DNA of 64,000 nucleotides, from NCBI RefSeq assembly GCF_008085905.1, contig NZ_VSFF01000010.1, forward strand, positions 1 to 64,000. The letters run 5' to 3'. This DNA is from Actinomadura syzygii (GTDB taxonomy: Bacteria > Actinomycetota > Actinomycetes > Streptosporangiales > Streptosporangiaceae). Positions within the stretch are counted from its first letter, which is position 1; the number at the start of each line of letters is the position of its first letter. Made by a program: the position numbers and the translations under genes. This document shows, one piece after another, positions 1 through 8,801 of this stretch. Below the pieces are notes generated by a model. That model made no database searches and had not been told where the DNA came from. It was given only the letters and a program-made list of their open reading frames with translations.

Positions 1-827
1 CCGCCCCGGCCGCCCCGGCTCCGGCGGCCGCCGCGCCGCAGGCGCCGGTCGGGCGGCACGCCGCGCCCGCGCCCGCCGGGGCCCCGGCCGAGCAGCTCGC
101 GCTGCGCGGCCGGACCGAGAAGATGTCCCGGATGCGGCAGACGATCGCCCGCCGGATGGTGGAGTCGCTGCAGGTGTCCGCGCAGCTCACCACCGTCGTC
201 GAGGCCGACATCACCAAGATCGCGCGGCTGCGGCGGCAGGCGAAGGACGACTTCGAGGCCCGCGAGGGCGTCAAGCTGTCGTTCCTGCCGTTCTTCGCGC
301 TGGCGACCGTCGAGGCCCTCAAGGCGCACCCGAAGCTGAACGCGGTCATCAACGGCGAGACGAACGAGGTCACCTACCACGAGGTGGAGAACCTCTCCAT
401 CGCGGTGGACGTCCCCGAGCGCGGCCTGATGGTCCCCGTCGTGCACAACGCCGGGCAGCTCAACCTGGGCGGCCTCGCGCAGCGGATCGCCGACATCGCC
501 GAGCGCACCCGCACCAACAAGGTGAGCCCGGACGAGCTCGCGGGCGGCACGTTCACGCTGACCAACACCGGCAGCCGGGGCGCGCTGTTCGACACCCCGA
601 TCCTGAACCAGCCGCAGGTCGGGATGCTCGGCACCGGCGCGGTCGTGAAGCGCCCCGCCGTCATCGACGACCCGGACCTCGGCGAGGTCATCGCCGTCCG
701 GTCGATGGTGTACCTGGCGCTGACCTACGACCACCGCCTGATCGACGGCGCGGACGCGGCCCGCTTCCTCGGCACGATCAAGCACCGCCTGGAGGAGGGC
801 AACTTCGAGGCCGAGCTCGGCCTCTGA
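1..827 (+). CDS. sucB: dihydrolipoamide succinyltransferase (E2), 3' part
   Basis: This is the C-terminal part of a 2-oxo acid dehydrogenase E2 acyltransferase; the open frame runs in from the window edge, so the lipoyl domains are off the left side. What is visible is an Ala/Pro-rich interdomain linker (bases 3-105) followed by the complete catalytic domain, which begins around LRGRTEKMSRMRQTIA and ends with the active-site motif TYDHRLIDGADAARFL (His and Asp of the HxxxDG signature). The family transfers the succinyl group from lipoamide to CoA in the 2-oxoglutarate dehydrogenase complex. The position just upstream of lipB and lipA, which supply its lipoyl cofactor, is the usual actinomycete arrangement and argues for SucB rather than a branched-chain E2. 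A strong hairpin follows the stop. Confidence 0.9.
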   Translation, partial: APAAPAPAAAAPQAPVGRHAAPAPAGAPAEQLALRGRTEKMSRMRQTIARRMVESLQVSAQLTTVVEADITKIARLRRQAKDDFEAREGVKLSFLPFFALATVEALKAHPKLNAVINGETNEVTYHEVENLSIAVDVPERGLMVPVVHNAGQLNLGGLAQRIADIAERTRTNKVSPDELAGGTFTLTNTGSRGALFDTPILNQPQVGMLGTGAVVKRPAVIDDPDLGEVIAVRSMVYLALTYDHRLIDGADAARFLGTIKHRLEEGNFEAELGL

Positions 828-853
828 CGGTCAGGCCGACCGCTCCGGCGTCC

Positions 854-883
854 GGCCCCGCCCGCGTCCGCGCGGGCGGGGCC
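854..883 (+). terminator. rho-independent-type hairpin after sucB
   Basis: A perfect 13-bp GC-only stem (854-866 with 871-883) around a 4-base loop lies 26 bases after the sucB stop. There is no T-run, as is common in high-GC actinomycetes. Confidence 0.7.
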
Positions 884-943
884 GCGCCATGCCCGGCCGA
901 GACGCTCATCGGCCCCCGGCGGCCCGCCGCCTAGGGTGGGGGC

Positions 944-1831
944 ATGAGGGTCACTGTCACGGGCTCGTCGGGACTGCTCGGCTCGGCGCTGACGCGGTCG
1001 CTGCGCGCCGACGGGCACGAGGTCGTCCGGCTGATCCGGCGCGAGCCCACCCGGCCGGACGAGGCGCGCTGGTCGCCCGCCGACGGCTGCGTGGAGGCGG
1101 CGGCCCTGGACGGCGCGGACGCGGTGGTGCACCTCGCGGGCGCCGGGGTCGGCGACCGCCCCTGGACGGGTGCCTACAAGCGCAGGATCAGGGAGAGCAG
1201 GCTCGACGGCACCCGCACCATCGCCGAGGCGATCGCCGCGGCGAGCGGTCCGCCGCCGGTGCTCGTCTGCGGCTCCGCGATCGGCTACTACGGCGACACC
1301 GGCGGCCGGGAGGCGGACGAGGAGTCCCCCCTCGGCAGCGGGTTCCTCGCCGAGCTCGTCCGCGACTGGGAGGCGGCGGCCGCGCCCGCGCGCGACGCGG
1401 GCGTCCGGGTCGTCCATCCGCGGACGGGCGTCGTGCTGGCCCGCGAGGGCGGCTACCTCGGCCGCACGCTCCCGCTGTTCCGGCTCGGCCTCGGCGGGCG
1501 GCTCGGCGACGGCCGCCAGTGGACGAGCTGGATCTCCCTGCCCGACCAGGTCGCGGCGCTGCGCTTCCTCATCGACGCCGAGATCGCCGGGCCCGTCAAT
1601 CTGACCGCGCCGAACCCCGTCACCAACGCGGAGTACACCCGGACGCTCGCCGCCCTGCTGCGCAGGCCCGCGCGGGTGCCCGTCCCGAAGGCGGCGCTGC
1701 GGGCCCTGCTGCTCGGCTTCGCCGACGAGGGCCCGCTGATCAGCCAGCGGGTGCTGCCGCGCCGCCTGCTGGACGCCGGGTTCCGGTTCGCCCATGAGGA
1801 CGTCGGCTCGGCCCTGCGCGCCGTCCTCTGA
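944..1831 (+). CDS. TIGR01777-family NAD(P)-binding epimerase
   Basis: A 295-residue extended-SDR protein of the YfcH/TIGR01777 family. The N-terminus carries the dinucleotide-binding glycine motif (TGSSGLLGSAL, residues 5-15). The central region has the Ser and YYG elements (CGSAIGYYGD), and the C-terminus has the DUF1731-like tail with the family sequence LLGFADEGPLISQRVLP. In this family the substrate is unknown; a role as nucleoside-sugar epimerase is only inferred from the fold. It starts at ATG 944 (MRVTVTGSSG), which puts the Rossmann strand directly at the N-terminus. It is a monocistronic-looking unit between the sucB terminator and peptidase E. Confidence 0.85.
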   Translation: MRVTVTGSSGLLGSALTRSLRADGHEVVRLIRREPTRPDEARWSPADGCVEAAALDGADAVVHLAGAGVGDRPWTGAYKRRIRESRLDGTRTIAEAIAAASGPPPVLVCGSAIGYYGDTGGREADEESPLGSGFLAELVRDWEAAAAPARDAGVRVVHPRTGVVLAREGGYLGRTLPLFRLGLGGRLGDGRQWTSWISLPDQVAALRFLIDAEIAGPVNLTAPNPVTNAEYTRTLAALLRRPARVPVPKAALRALLLGFADEGPLISQRVLPRRLLDAGFRFAHEDVGSALRAVL

Positions 1832-1916
1832 GTCCCAAGAATCGTCAAAGTACGGCCCGGCTCCGTTCGGTAGCCATACGGTGACAATGAGACAGATCCG
1901 CCCCCGAGGAGGATGC

Positions 1917-2654
1917 ATGAGCACCGACGGACAGCCGCACATCCTCGCGATCGGCGGGGGGAGCTTCGTCCCGGACGGCCGGGACGGGCTCACCCCGAGC
2001 CCGCTGATCCGCTACGCCTTCGACCTCACCGGCCAGGACAGGCCGCGCGTCTGCTTCGTGACGACGGCGGTCGGCGACGGCGCCGAGTACGTCGCCCGCC
2101 TCTACGCCGGGTTCTCCTCGCTGGACGCCGAGGTCAGCCATCTCGCGCTGTTCCCGATGCCGAACGTCCCGGACGTCCGGGCGCACCTCCTCAACCAGGA
2201 CCTCGTGCACGTGTCCGGCGGCAGCGTCGCCAACCTGCTCGCCCTGTGGCGGCTGCACGGGCTGGACGAGATCATGCGCGAGGCGTGGCAGGAGGGCGTG
2301 GTCCTGTCCGGGCAGAGCGCGGGCGCGCTGTGCTGGCACGCGGGCGGCACCACCGACTCGTTCGGGCCCGAGCTGCGCCCGCTGACCGACGGCCTCGCGT
2401 TCCTGCCGTACTCGTGCGGCGTGCACTACGACAGCGACCCGCAGCGGCGCCCGCTGCTCCAGCAGCTCGTCGGCGAGGGGACGCTCCCCGGCGGCTACGC
2501 GGCCGACGAGGGCGTGGGGCTGCACTACGTCGGGACCGAGTTCGTCCAGGCCGTGTCCTACCGCAAGGACGCGGGCGCCTACCGCGTCGAGCCGGACGGC
2601 CCCGGCACCGCGAAGGAGTCCCGCCTGGAGCCCCGCCTGCTCGCCTCCCTTTAG
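1917..2654 (+). CDS. peptidase E-like protein (family S51)
   Basis: A 245-residue S51 peptidase (dipeptidase E / cyanophycinase superfamily), which cleaves N-terminal aspartyl dipeptides in characterised members. The nucleophilic serine lies in the motif SGQSAGALCW near residue 140, with the GGGS(F) motif at residues 11-15 and a YSCGVHYD segment downstream. The start at ATG 1917 is chosen over upstream in-frame codons because an almost ideal Shine-Dalgarno (GAGGAGG) stands 5 bases before it and the homologous N-terminus (hILAIGGG) begins there. It is cytoplasmic, as no signal peptide is seen. Its function here is probably peptide or amino-acid recycling. Confidence 0.88.
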   Translation: MSTDGQPHILAIGGGSFVPDGRDGLTPSPLIRYAFDLTGQDRPRVCFVTTAVGDGAEYVARLYAGFSSLDAEVSHLALFPMPNVPDVRAHLLNQDLVHVSGGSVANLLALWRLHGLDEIMREAWQEGVVLSGQSAGALCWHAGGTTDSFGPELRPLTDGLAFLPYSCGVHYDSDPQRRPLLQQLVGEGTLPGGYAADEGVGLHYVGTEFVQAVSYRKDAGAYRVEPDGPGTAKESRLEPRLLASL

Positions 2655-2707
2655 AGGTCCAGGGGCGCGGGGTCCGGCTGTAAGGCGCAAGGCTTAAGCT
2701 GACTCGT

Positions 2708-3415
2708 GTGAGCGATGTGGACGTACGCGAGCTGGTGGTGGTGCACGCGGGGTTCGGCGACGCCGCCGTCCCCTACGAGGACGGGTGGGAGCTGCAGAGA
2801 CGCACGCACGCGCTGCGCTCGGACGACGCGATCCCCGACACCGTCCTCCTGCTGGAGCACCTGCCGGTGTACACGGCGGGCAAGCGCACCGCGGCGCCGG
2901 ACCGGCCGCTCGGCGACCCCGGCGCGCCCGTCATCGACGTCGACCGCGGCGGCAAGATCACCTGGCACGGCCCGGGGCAGCTCACCGGCTACCCGATCCT
3001 GAGGCTGCCGGACCCGGTGGACGTCGTCGGCTACGTCCGGCTGCTGGAGCAGATGATGATGGACGTCTGCGGCGACCTCGGCCTGGAGACCGTCACGGTG
3101 GAGGGGCGCAGCGGCCTGTGGGTGCCCGGCTCCCCCGACCGCAAGATCGGCTCCATCGGGGTCCGGGTGTCGCGCGGCGTCACGATGCACGGGTTCATGC
3201 TGAACTGCGACAACGACATGGGCTGGTTCGACAAGATCGTCGCCTGCGGCATCCGGGACGTCGGCTCCACGAACCTCAGCCTCGAACTCGGCCGGAACGT
3301 GACCGTCGCCGAGATCGTCCCGCTGGTCGAGCGCCGTCTGGCCGCCGTGCTCGGCGCGGACGGCACGCTGCACCGCACGACGGCGCAGCTCCAAGCCGTC
3401 GCGGCCCCGGCCTGA
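2708..3415 (+). CDS. lipB: lipoyl(octanoyl) transferase
   Basis: A 235-residue LipB that moves octanoate from acyl carrier protein to the lipoyl domains of E2 and GcvH proteins, the step before LipA. Family landmarks are present: LLLEHLPVYTAGKR, the GGKITWHGPGQLTGYPI block, the catalytic lysine in RKIGSIGVRV (about residue 145) and the catalytic cysteine in ACGIRDVGSTN (about residue 179). The GTG start at 2708 gives the usual family length. It lies between sucB, its substrate protein's gene, and lipA, its pathway partner, with an unrelated leftward DUF1877 gene in between. Confidence 0.95.
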   Translation: MSDVDVRELVVVHAGFGDAAVPYEDGWELQRRTHALRSDDAIPDTVLLLEHLPVYTAGKRTAAPDRPLGDPGAPVIDVDRGGKITWHGPGQLTGYPILRLPDPVDVVGYVRLLEQMMMDVCGDLGLETVTVEGRSGLWVPGSPDRKIGSIGVRVSRGVTMHGFMLNCDNDMGWFDKIVACGIRDVGSTNLSLELGRNVTVAEIVPLVERRLAAVLGADGTLHRTTAQLQAVAAPA

Positions 3416-3441
3416 GGGCGCGGGCTAGGCTCCCGGAGCCG

Positions 3442-3954
3442 TCACCGCGGCTCGGAGGCCATCACCTTGTAGACGGCCTGGCCCTCGGTGGCGGCGGCCC
3501 TGAAGAAGTCCGCCAGCCCCTGGTAGGCGGGCTTGAAGTACCCGTCGCGGGCGCCGCCGTCGAGGCGGCGCGCGTCCTGGACGCCGGCCTCGGCCATCGC
3601 CGCCAGGTCGAACCGGGCGGCGAGCTCGGCGAACGGCGTCGCGGCCAGGTGGTCGGCGGCGGGCTTCACCCGCTCCGGCGCGAGGAAGATCACGTCCATG
3701 CCGAGTTCGTCGGCGCCGTCCTCGGTGAGCAGCCGGCCGCCGCACACGACGTCCGCCTCGGGCTGCCGTCCGTCCCATGGGTCGCCGGTGACGAGGTAGT
3801 GCATCGCCTGCCACGTCCAGCCGAGCTCGAACAGCGCGCCCGCGCCGCGCCGGCGCCAGTCCGCGGCGCCGAAGATGTGCCGGGCGATCCGGCCGGGTTC
3901 AGGCTCCCCCTCCAGCACCGGCGGCACCCTCAGGTACGACATTGCCAGACCCAC
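3442..3954 (-). CDS. DUF1877 (YfbM-like) family protein
   Basis: A 170-residue protein recognised as DUF1877 by its N-terminus (MGLAMSYLRVPP), the W-TWQAMHYLVTGDPWDG segment typical of the family, and the C-terminal YKVMASEPR. No catalytic residues are known for this family and the function is unknown. The GTG at 3954 is preferred over ATG 3942 because AGGAGG stands 4 bases upstream and the family normally begins MGM-x-x-Y. It is convergent with lipB, leaving a 26-base gap, and divergent from lipA. Confidence 0.75.
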   Translation of the reverse strand: MGLAMSYLRVPPVLEGEPEPGRIARHIFGAADWRRRGAGALFELGWTWQAMHYLVTGDPWDGRQPEADVVCGGRLLTEDGADELGMDVIFLAPERVKPAADHLAATPFAELAARFDLAAMAEAGVQDARRLDGGARDGYFKPAYQGLADFFRAAATEGQAVYKVMASEPR

Positions 3955-4212
3955 TGGTCCTCCTGCTGCTGAACGCTGCTTGCGTGACGACAGGGAGTCA
4001 CCCTAGAGAGATCCTCTGTGGGAGATGACCGAAACACGCGAATCTGTCAACCGGACGGGGTACCGTCATACGTTCGATATCGCTCCGAGACGGCTTTGAG
4101 CCCCACCCTGGGCGAATGGGCGCCGGACGGGCATGCGGCGGGACGGGGCGGGCGGCCGGGCGGGCGCCGGGCCGGTGTGCCGGCGGCGGAGATCGCGACG
4201 TACCCTGAACGG

Positions 4213-5139
4213 GTGACGACGGTGACACCAGACGGCCGCAGGCTGCTGCGGGTCGAGGCCCGCAACAGCCAGACCCCGATCGAGCGCAAGCCCGAGTGGA
4301 TCAAGACACGGCTGAAGATGGGCCCGCAGTACCGCGAGCTCGTCGGCCTCGTGAAGTCCGAGGGCCTGCACACGGTCTGCCAGGAGGCGGGCTGTCCCAA
4401 CATCTTCGAATGCTGGGAAGACCGCGAGGCGACGTTCCTCATCGGCGGCGACCAGTGCACCCGGCGGTGCGACTTCTGCCAGATCGACACCGGCAAGCCC
4501 GCCGAGCTCGACCGGGACGAGCCGCGCCGCGTGGCCGAGTCCGTCGCCACGATGGGCCTGAAGTACGCGACCGTCACCGGCGTCGCCCGCGACGACCTGG
4601 ACGACGGCGGCGCCTGGCTGTACGCCGAGACCGTCCGGCGGATCCACGACGCCGTCCCCGGCTGCGGCGTCGAGCTGCTGATCCCCGACTTCAACGCCGT
4701 GCCCGAGCAGCTCGCCGAGGTGTTCTCGTCCCGGCCCGAGGTGCTGGCGCACAACGTGGAGACCGTCCCGCGGATCTTCAAGCGGATCCGGCCCGGGTTC
4801 CGCTACGAGCGGTCCCTCGAGGTCATCACCCGCGCCCGCGAGGACGGCCTCGTCACCAAGTCCAACCTGATCCTCGGCATGGGCGAGACCCGCGAGGAGG
4901 TCTCGCAGGCGCTGCGCGACCTGCACGGGGCGGGCTGCGAGCTGATCACGATCACGCAGTACCTGCGGCCGAGCCCGCGCCACCACCCGGTCGAGCGGTG
5001 GGTGAAGCCGGAGGAGTTCGTGGAGCTGTCCGCCGAGGCGGAGGAGATCGGCTTCGCGGGCGTCATGTCCGGGCCGCTGGTGCGGTCCAGCTACCGCGCC
5101 GGTCGCCTCTACCGGCAGGCCGTCGAGGCGCGGGGCTAG
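4213..5139 (+). CDS. lipA: lipoyl synthase (radical SAM)
   Basis: A 308-residue LipA that inserts two sulfurs into protein-bound octanoate. Both iron-sulfur motifs are visible: the auxiliary-cluster motif C-x4-C-x5-C (CQEAGCPNIFEC, about residues 59-70) and the radical-SAM motif C-x3-C-x2-C (CTRRCDFC). The family ending, with the RSSYRAG motif that carries the serine ligand of the auxiliary cluster, is intact. The frame is open upstream to 4018, but the GTG at 4213 (VTTVTPDGRRLLRVEARN) matches actinobacterial LipA starts; the upstream extension has atypical composition. Confidence 0.93.
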   Translation: MTTVTPDGRRLLRVEARNSQTPIERKPEWIKTRLKMGPQYRELVGLVKSEGLHTVCQEAGCPNIFECWEDREATFLIGGDQCTRRCDFCQIDTGKPAELDRDEPRRVAESVATMGLKYATVTGVARDDLDDGGAWLYAETVRRIHDAVPGCGVELLIPDFNAVPEQLAEVFSSRPEVLAHNVETVPRIFKRIRPGFRYERSLEVITRAREDGLVTKSNLILGMGETREEVSQALRDLHGAGCELITITQYLRPSPRHHPVERWVKPEEFVELSAEAEEIGFAGVMSGPLVRSSYRAGRLYRQAVEARG

Positions 5140-5207
5140 CCCGGGGCCGGTCCGGGGCGCCTCGGGGGCTGTCGGGACCGGGGCCCGTCCGGACTATCCT
5201 GGGACTC

Positions 5208-5903
5208 ATGTCTAAAACGCCCACGGACGGGGCCCAGGAGCGTCCGGGCCGCCTCAAGCAGATCCGCATGGTCGCGCAGGTGCTGCGGCAGGCCGACCCG
5301 AAGGCCCTGCCGATCGTGTTCGCCTCCGCGGTCGGGACGCTGGTCGTCGTCGTCCTCGTCGGGCTGCTGCTCGGCCAGCTGTGGTTCTTCATCCCGCTGG
5401 GGATCCTCGCGGCCGCCGCCGTCGGCATGATCGTGTTCGGCCAGTTGGCGCAGCGGGCGCAGTACAAGGTGATCGCCGGGCAGCCGGGCGCGGCCGCCGC
5501 GATCTTGAAGAACATGCGCGGCAACTGGACGGTGACCGAGGCCGTCAGCGGGAACCGCAACCTCGACATGGTGCACCGCGCGGTGGGACGCGCCGGAGTG
5601 GTGCTCGTCTCGGAGGGTCCGCGCGGACGTGTCGGCCCGCTCCTCGGCGCGGAGAAGAAGCGCATCTCCCGCGCCGCGCAGCAGGTGCCGATCTACGACG
5701 TGCAGGTCGGGACGGACGAGGGCCAGATCCCCGTCGACAAGCTCCAGCGCCACCTGATGAAGCTGCCCCGCAACCTCACGAAGGCGCAGGTCTCCGACCT
5801 GAACGACCGGTTGCAGGCGCTGCCGAGGTCGATGCAGATGCCGAAGGGGCCGATCCCCAAGGGCGCGAAGATGCCCAAGGGCCCGAAGCCCAAGATGCGC
5901 TGA
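5208..5903 (+). CDS. DUF4191 membrane protein
   Basis: A 231-residue actinobacterial DUF4191 protein. Two adjacent hydrophobic segments (about residues 40-60 and 65-85) form a membrane hairpin. They are followed by a conserved soluble region with WTVTEAVSGNRNLDMVHRAVGR and a C-terminal Lys/Pro/Met-rich repeat tail (MPKGPIPKGAKMPKGPKPK). The function is unknown. It commonly sits directly after lipA in actinomycetes, which suggests co-transcription; here the gap is 68 bases. ATG 5208 is the only sensible start. Confidence 0.85.
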   Translation: MSKTPTDGAQERPGRLKQIRMVAQVLRQADPKALPIVFASAVGTLVVVVLVGLLLGQLWFFIPLGILAAAAVGMIVFGQLAQRAQYKVIAGQPGAAAAILKNMRGNWTVTEAVSGNRNLDMVHRAVGRAGVVLVSEGPRGRVGPLLGAEKKRISRAAQQVPIYDVQVGTDEGQIPVDKLQRHLMKLPRNLTKAQVSDLNDRLQALPRSMQMPKGPIPKGAKMPKGPKPKMR

Positions 5904-5938
5904 CGCGCACGCGGGACGCTCCAGACAGGACGCTCAAG

Positions 5939-5977
5939 AAAGGCACCCTCCGGCTCGCTCGGCCGAGGGGCGCCTTT
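5939..5977. terminator. bidirectional terminator
   Basis: A hairpin pairs AAAGGC-CCCTC (5939-5950) with GAGGG-GCCTTT (5965-5977), with one mismatch or bulge. It is flanked by A residues on the left and TTTCTTTC on the right, so it can terminate both the rightward DUF4191 gene and the leftward RDD gene. Confidence 0.75.
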
Positions 5978-5992
5978 CTTTCGCGTTTCTCG

Positions 5993-6466
5993 CTACAGGT
6001 TGACGACGGCGGTGTTGCTCGCCCGGTCGTGCAGGCCGCGGTAGTCGCGGTCCCAGATCAGCGCGGGGACGACGAGGACGAGCAGGAACGTCCGGGCGAG
6101 GGCCCAGCCGAGGCCGACCGGGCGTCCGTCGAGCCGGGCGACGCGGATGCCGCACAGCCGCTTGCCGATCGTCATGCCGAGGAACGCCGTCAGCAGCCAC
6201 GCCTGAATCGCGAAGACGACCAGCGTCCAGGTGCTGCGCTCGGCCGGGTCCCAGCCGAGCGGGCGCGCCAGCAGGCTCGCCACCAGCATCGACAGCCCCC
6301 AGTCGACGAACAGCGCGACGAGCCGCCGCCCGTAGGGCGCGACGGCGCCGCTGCCGCTCTCCGGGAAGCCGATCCGCGCGCCGGGCTTGCCGAGGTCGAC
6401 GCCCGCCGAGCGCACGCCGCCGAGCCACGTCTGCGTCCAGCGCGGACCGCCCTTGCCACCGCTCAT
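5993..6466 (-). CDS. RDD family membrane protein
   Basis: A 157-residue RDD-domain protein with three hydrophobic segments. The first carries the signature Arg plus Asp (RRLVALFVDWGLS, about residues 47-59), the second is followed by MTIGKRLCGIRV, and the third ends in the DRDYRGLHDRASNTAVV motif. Transport or antiporter roles are proposed for some RDD proteins; none is established here. It is divergent from glnA1, so the GlnR box region between them may affect both genes. Confidence 0.85.
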   Translation of the reverse strand: MSGGKGGPRWTQTWLGGVRSAGVDLGKPGARIGFPESGSGAVAPYGRRLVALFVDWGLSMLVASLLARPLGWDPAERSTWTLVVFAIQAWLLTAFLGMTIGKRLCGIRVARLDGRPVGLGWALARTFLLVLVVPALIWDRDYRGLHDRASNTAVVNL

Positions 6467-6545
6467 GGCCCCTACGCTATCCGGTCCCCCCGCGAGCCCC
6501 GACCCGGCTCCCGGGCGATGTCCGAAAAGGCCGTGGGAGTGACCC

Positions 6546-6583
6546 GTAACACAGCGGAAACATATGGGACACGGCCGGGAAAC
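6546..6583 (+). promoter_or_regulatory. GlnR box upstream of glnA1
   Basis: Four half-sites are perfectly phased at 11 bases: GTAAC (6546), GAAAC (6557), GACAC (6568) and GAAAC (6579). This matches the actinomycete GlnR consensus gTnAC-n6-GaAAC repeated twice, as described upstream of streptomycete glnA. It lies 51 bases before the glnA1 start. Nitrogen-limitation control of glnA1 by GlnR is therefore very likely. Confidence 0.85.
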
Positions 6584-6633
6584 GGCCCCGCCATAGCGTG
6601 CCGATGAGCCAAGGCCGCGCCCAAGGAGGCTTG

Positions 6634-8058
6634 ATGTTCAGCAGCGCCGAAGAGGTCCTGAGCTATATCAGGAACGAAGGTGTGCGATTCGTCGACTGTC
6701 GGTTCGTGGACCTGCCGGGCAAGATGCAGCACTTCACGTTCCCCGTCGAGAGCTTCGGCGAGAGCGTCTTCACCGAGGGGCTGATGTTCGACGGCTCGTC
6801 GGTCCGCGGGTTCCAGGAGATCCACGAGTCGGACATGCTCCTGCTCCCGGACCCGTCCACCGCCGTCGTCGACCCGTTCCGGCAGCACAAGACGCTGAAC
6901 CTGAACTTCTTCGTCCACGACCCGCTGACCGGCGAGCCCTACAGCCGCGACCCGCGCAACGTGGCGAAGAAGGCGCAGGACTACCTCCGCGGCACCGGCA
7001 TCGCCGACACCTGCTATTTCGGGCCCGAGGCCGAGTTCTACATCTTCGACGACGTCCGTTTCGAGACGAAGGCGAACGCCGGCTACTACTACCTCGACTC
7101 GGTCGAGGGCGCGTGGAACACCGGCCGTGAGGAGCCCGGCGGGAACCTCGGCGCGAAGCCCCCGTACAAGGGCGGATATTTCCCCGTCCCCCCGATGGAC
7201 CATTACACCGACCTGCGCTCGGAAATGGTCGCGCAGCTCCTCGACGTCGGCATCCACGTCGAGATGCAGCACCACGAGGTCGGCACCGCGGGCCAGGCCG
7301 AGATCGACTTCCGCTTCGACACGCTGCTGAAGACCGCCGACCAGCTCCAGCTCTACAAGTACATCGTCAAGAACGTCGCGCGCGCCGCCGGGAAGACCGT
7401 CACGTTCATGCCGAAGCCCCTCTTCGGCGACAACGGCTCCGGCATGCACTGCCACCAGTCCCTCTGGAAGGACGGCGCGCCCCTCTTCTACGACGAGGTC
7501 GGCTATGCGGGCCTGTCCGACAACGCGCGCTACTACATCGGCGGCCTACTCAAGCACGCCCCGTCGCTGCTGGCGTTCACGAACCCGACGGTGAACAGCT
7601 ACCACCGGCTCGTCCCCGGCTACGAGGCCCCGGTCAACCTCGTCTACTCGCAGCGCAACCGGTCGGCGTGCATCCGCATCCCGATCACCGGGTCGAACCC
7701 GAAGGCGAAGCGCGTCGAGTTCCGCGTCCCGGACCCGTCCTGCAACCCGTACCTGGCCTTCTCCGCCATGCTCATGGCCGGGCTCGACGGCATCAAGAAC
7801 AAGATCGAGCCCGCCGAGCCGGTGGACAAGGACCTCTACGAGCTGCCGCCCGAGGAGGCCCGCGCGATCCCGCAGGTCCCCGGCTCGCTGCCCGAGGTCC
7901 TCGCGGCCCTGGAGTCCGACCACGACTACCTCCTCGAAGGCGGCGTCTTCACCCCGGACCTCATCGAGACCTGGATCGCGATGAAGACCGAGTTCGAGAT
8001 CGACCCCATCCGCCTCCGCCCCCACCCGCACGAGTTCGAGCTCTACTACGACATCTAG
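6634..8058 (+). CDS. glnA: type I glutamine synthetase
   Basis: A 474-residue type I-beta glutamine synthetase (glutamate + NH3 + ATP to glutamine), expected to form a dodecamer. Visible landmarks are the beta-grasp residues (MFDGSSVRGFQEIHESDM), the metal and ATP site KPLFGDNGSGMHCHQSLW, the glutamate flap NPTVNSYHRLVPGYEAP and the adenylylation loop DLYELPPEE with the modifiable tyrosine near residue 402. The presence of that loop fits regulation by GlnE, encoded at 21.8-24.8 kb. The start at ATG 6634 has AAGGAGG directly upstream; earlier in-frame codons would read through the promoter. Confidence 0.97.
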   Translation: MFSSAEEVLSYIRNEGVRFVDCRFVDLPGKMQHFTFPVESFGESVFTEGLMFDGSSVRGFQEIHESDMLLLPDPSTAVVDPFRQHKTLNLNFFVHDPLTGEPYSRDPRNVAKKAQDYLRGTGIADTCYFGPEAEFYIFDDVRFETKANAGYYYLDSVEGAWNTGREEPGGNLGAKPPYKGGYFPVPPMDHYTDLRSEMVAQLLDVGIHVEMQHHEVGTAGQAEIDFRFDTLLKTADQLQLYKYIVKNVARAAGKTVTFMPKPLFGDNGSGMHCHQSLWKDGAPLFYDEVGYAGLSDNARYYIGGLLKHAPSLLAFTNPTVNSYHRLVPGYEAPVNLVYSQRNRSACIRIPITGSNPKAKRVEFRVPDPSCNPYLAFSAMLMAGLDGIKNKIEPAEPVDKDLYELPPEEARAIPQVPGSLPEVLAALESDHDYLLEGGVFTPDLIETWIAMKTEFEIDPIRLRPHPHEFELYYDI

Positions 8059-8087
8059 TCACCGATCGCTCGTAGGGCCGCCGGGGA

Positions 8088-8128
8088 GGCCGTCGTCCGC
8101 TCGCCTGTTCAGGGCCCGGACGACGGCC
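8088..8128. terminator. terminator after glnA1
   Basis: A perfect 12-bp stem (8088-8099 with 8117-8128) follows the glnA1 stop by 29 bases and precedes the stop of the convergent DUF4360 gene. It can serve both. Confidence 0.8.
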
Positions 8129-8135
8129 TTCCTGA

Positions 8136-8801
8136 TTACGGACATCGCTTCCAGCTGAGGTGGTAGTCCGTCCGGAGGCTGCTGTCGCCGCCGTCCATCG
8201 AGATGAAGCTGACCTTCGACGGGTCGGAGGTCAGCGGGGCGACTCGCAGCTCGGTGGTGAGGACGACGTACCGCTCCTGGCCGCAGGGCAGGAAGACGAG
8301 CCTTTCCTCCGGCGTCTGGTGAGTGACCTTCCAGTTGGCGTCGTAGGGACCGTTGAAGCTGAACGAGACAGGCTCACGGTCATATCCCTGGAAGTTGTGG
8401 GCCGCGCTCACGAAGGCTTTCGCTCCATTTTGCAGGTATGCGGAGCCCTCGTAGTCCACCGACGAGATGGCATAGGTGTAGGTGTATGGATCCGAGCCCC
8501 TCACCCCCAGGGTGACCTGACAGGACTGGCGCGCCATTTCCGGTCTCGACGAACCGCCGGCCTGCGCGATGTAGTTGTCGTAGACGACCGTGAAACCCTC
8601 GTGGTACGCATCGTCGTCCACATCGGCGTACGCACGGACGGCCCCCTTCGGACACCCGGGGCCGCTCGACTCCCTGACCTTGATCGTGAGATGCCATGGG
8701 CCCGGGACGAGCCGCGGCCCGGCGGCGGCCGGCGGGACCGACGCCACGGTCGCGGCGAGCGCCGCGGCGGATACGACGGAAAGGACGAGCCTTTTACGCA
8801 T
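8136..8801 (-). CDS. secreted DUF4360 protein
   Basis: A 221-residue exported protein. An N-terminal Sec signal peptide (MRKRLVLSVVSAAALAATVA..., cleavage expected after the alanine run near residue 28) precedes a DUF4360 domain. The domain shows the family pattern: CPKGAV, the FTVVYDNYIAQAGG strand, conserved cysteines (RQSCQV, FLPCGQ, final KRC) and the terminal SMDGGDSS-LRTDYHLSW block. The four cysteines likely form disulfides outside the cell. The function is unknown. ATG 8801 is preceded by AGAGGAA; the open frame extends further upstream without a better start. It is divergent from the Y-RNA array. Confidence 0.85.
   Translation of the reverse strand: MRKRLVLSVVSAAALAATVASVPPAAAGPRLVPGPWHLTIKVRESSGPGCPKGAVRAYADVDDDAYHEGFTVVYDNYIAQAGGSSRPEMARQSCQVTLGVRGSDPYTYTYAISSVDYEGSAYLQNGAKAFVSAAHNFQGYDREPVSFSFNGPYDANWKVTHQTPEERLVFLPCGQERYVVLTTELRVAPLTSDPSKVSFISMDGGDSSLRTDYHLSWKRCP

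Noticed and set aside
725..1993. long leftward open frame over the epimerase gene
   Set aside because: A high-GC antisense shadow; its translation is Arg/Ala/Gly/Pro-rich and shows no family pattern.
5140..5207. terminator between lipA and the DUF4191 gene
   Set aside because: The GC-rich arms do not pair without several mismatches, so co-transcription is equally likely.
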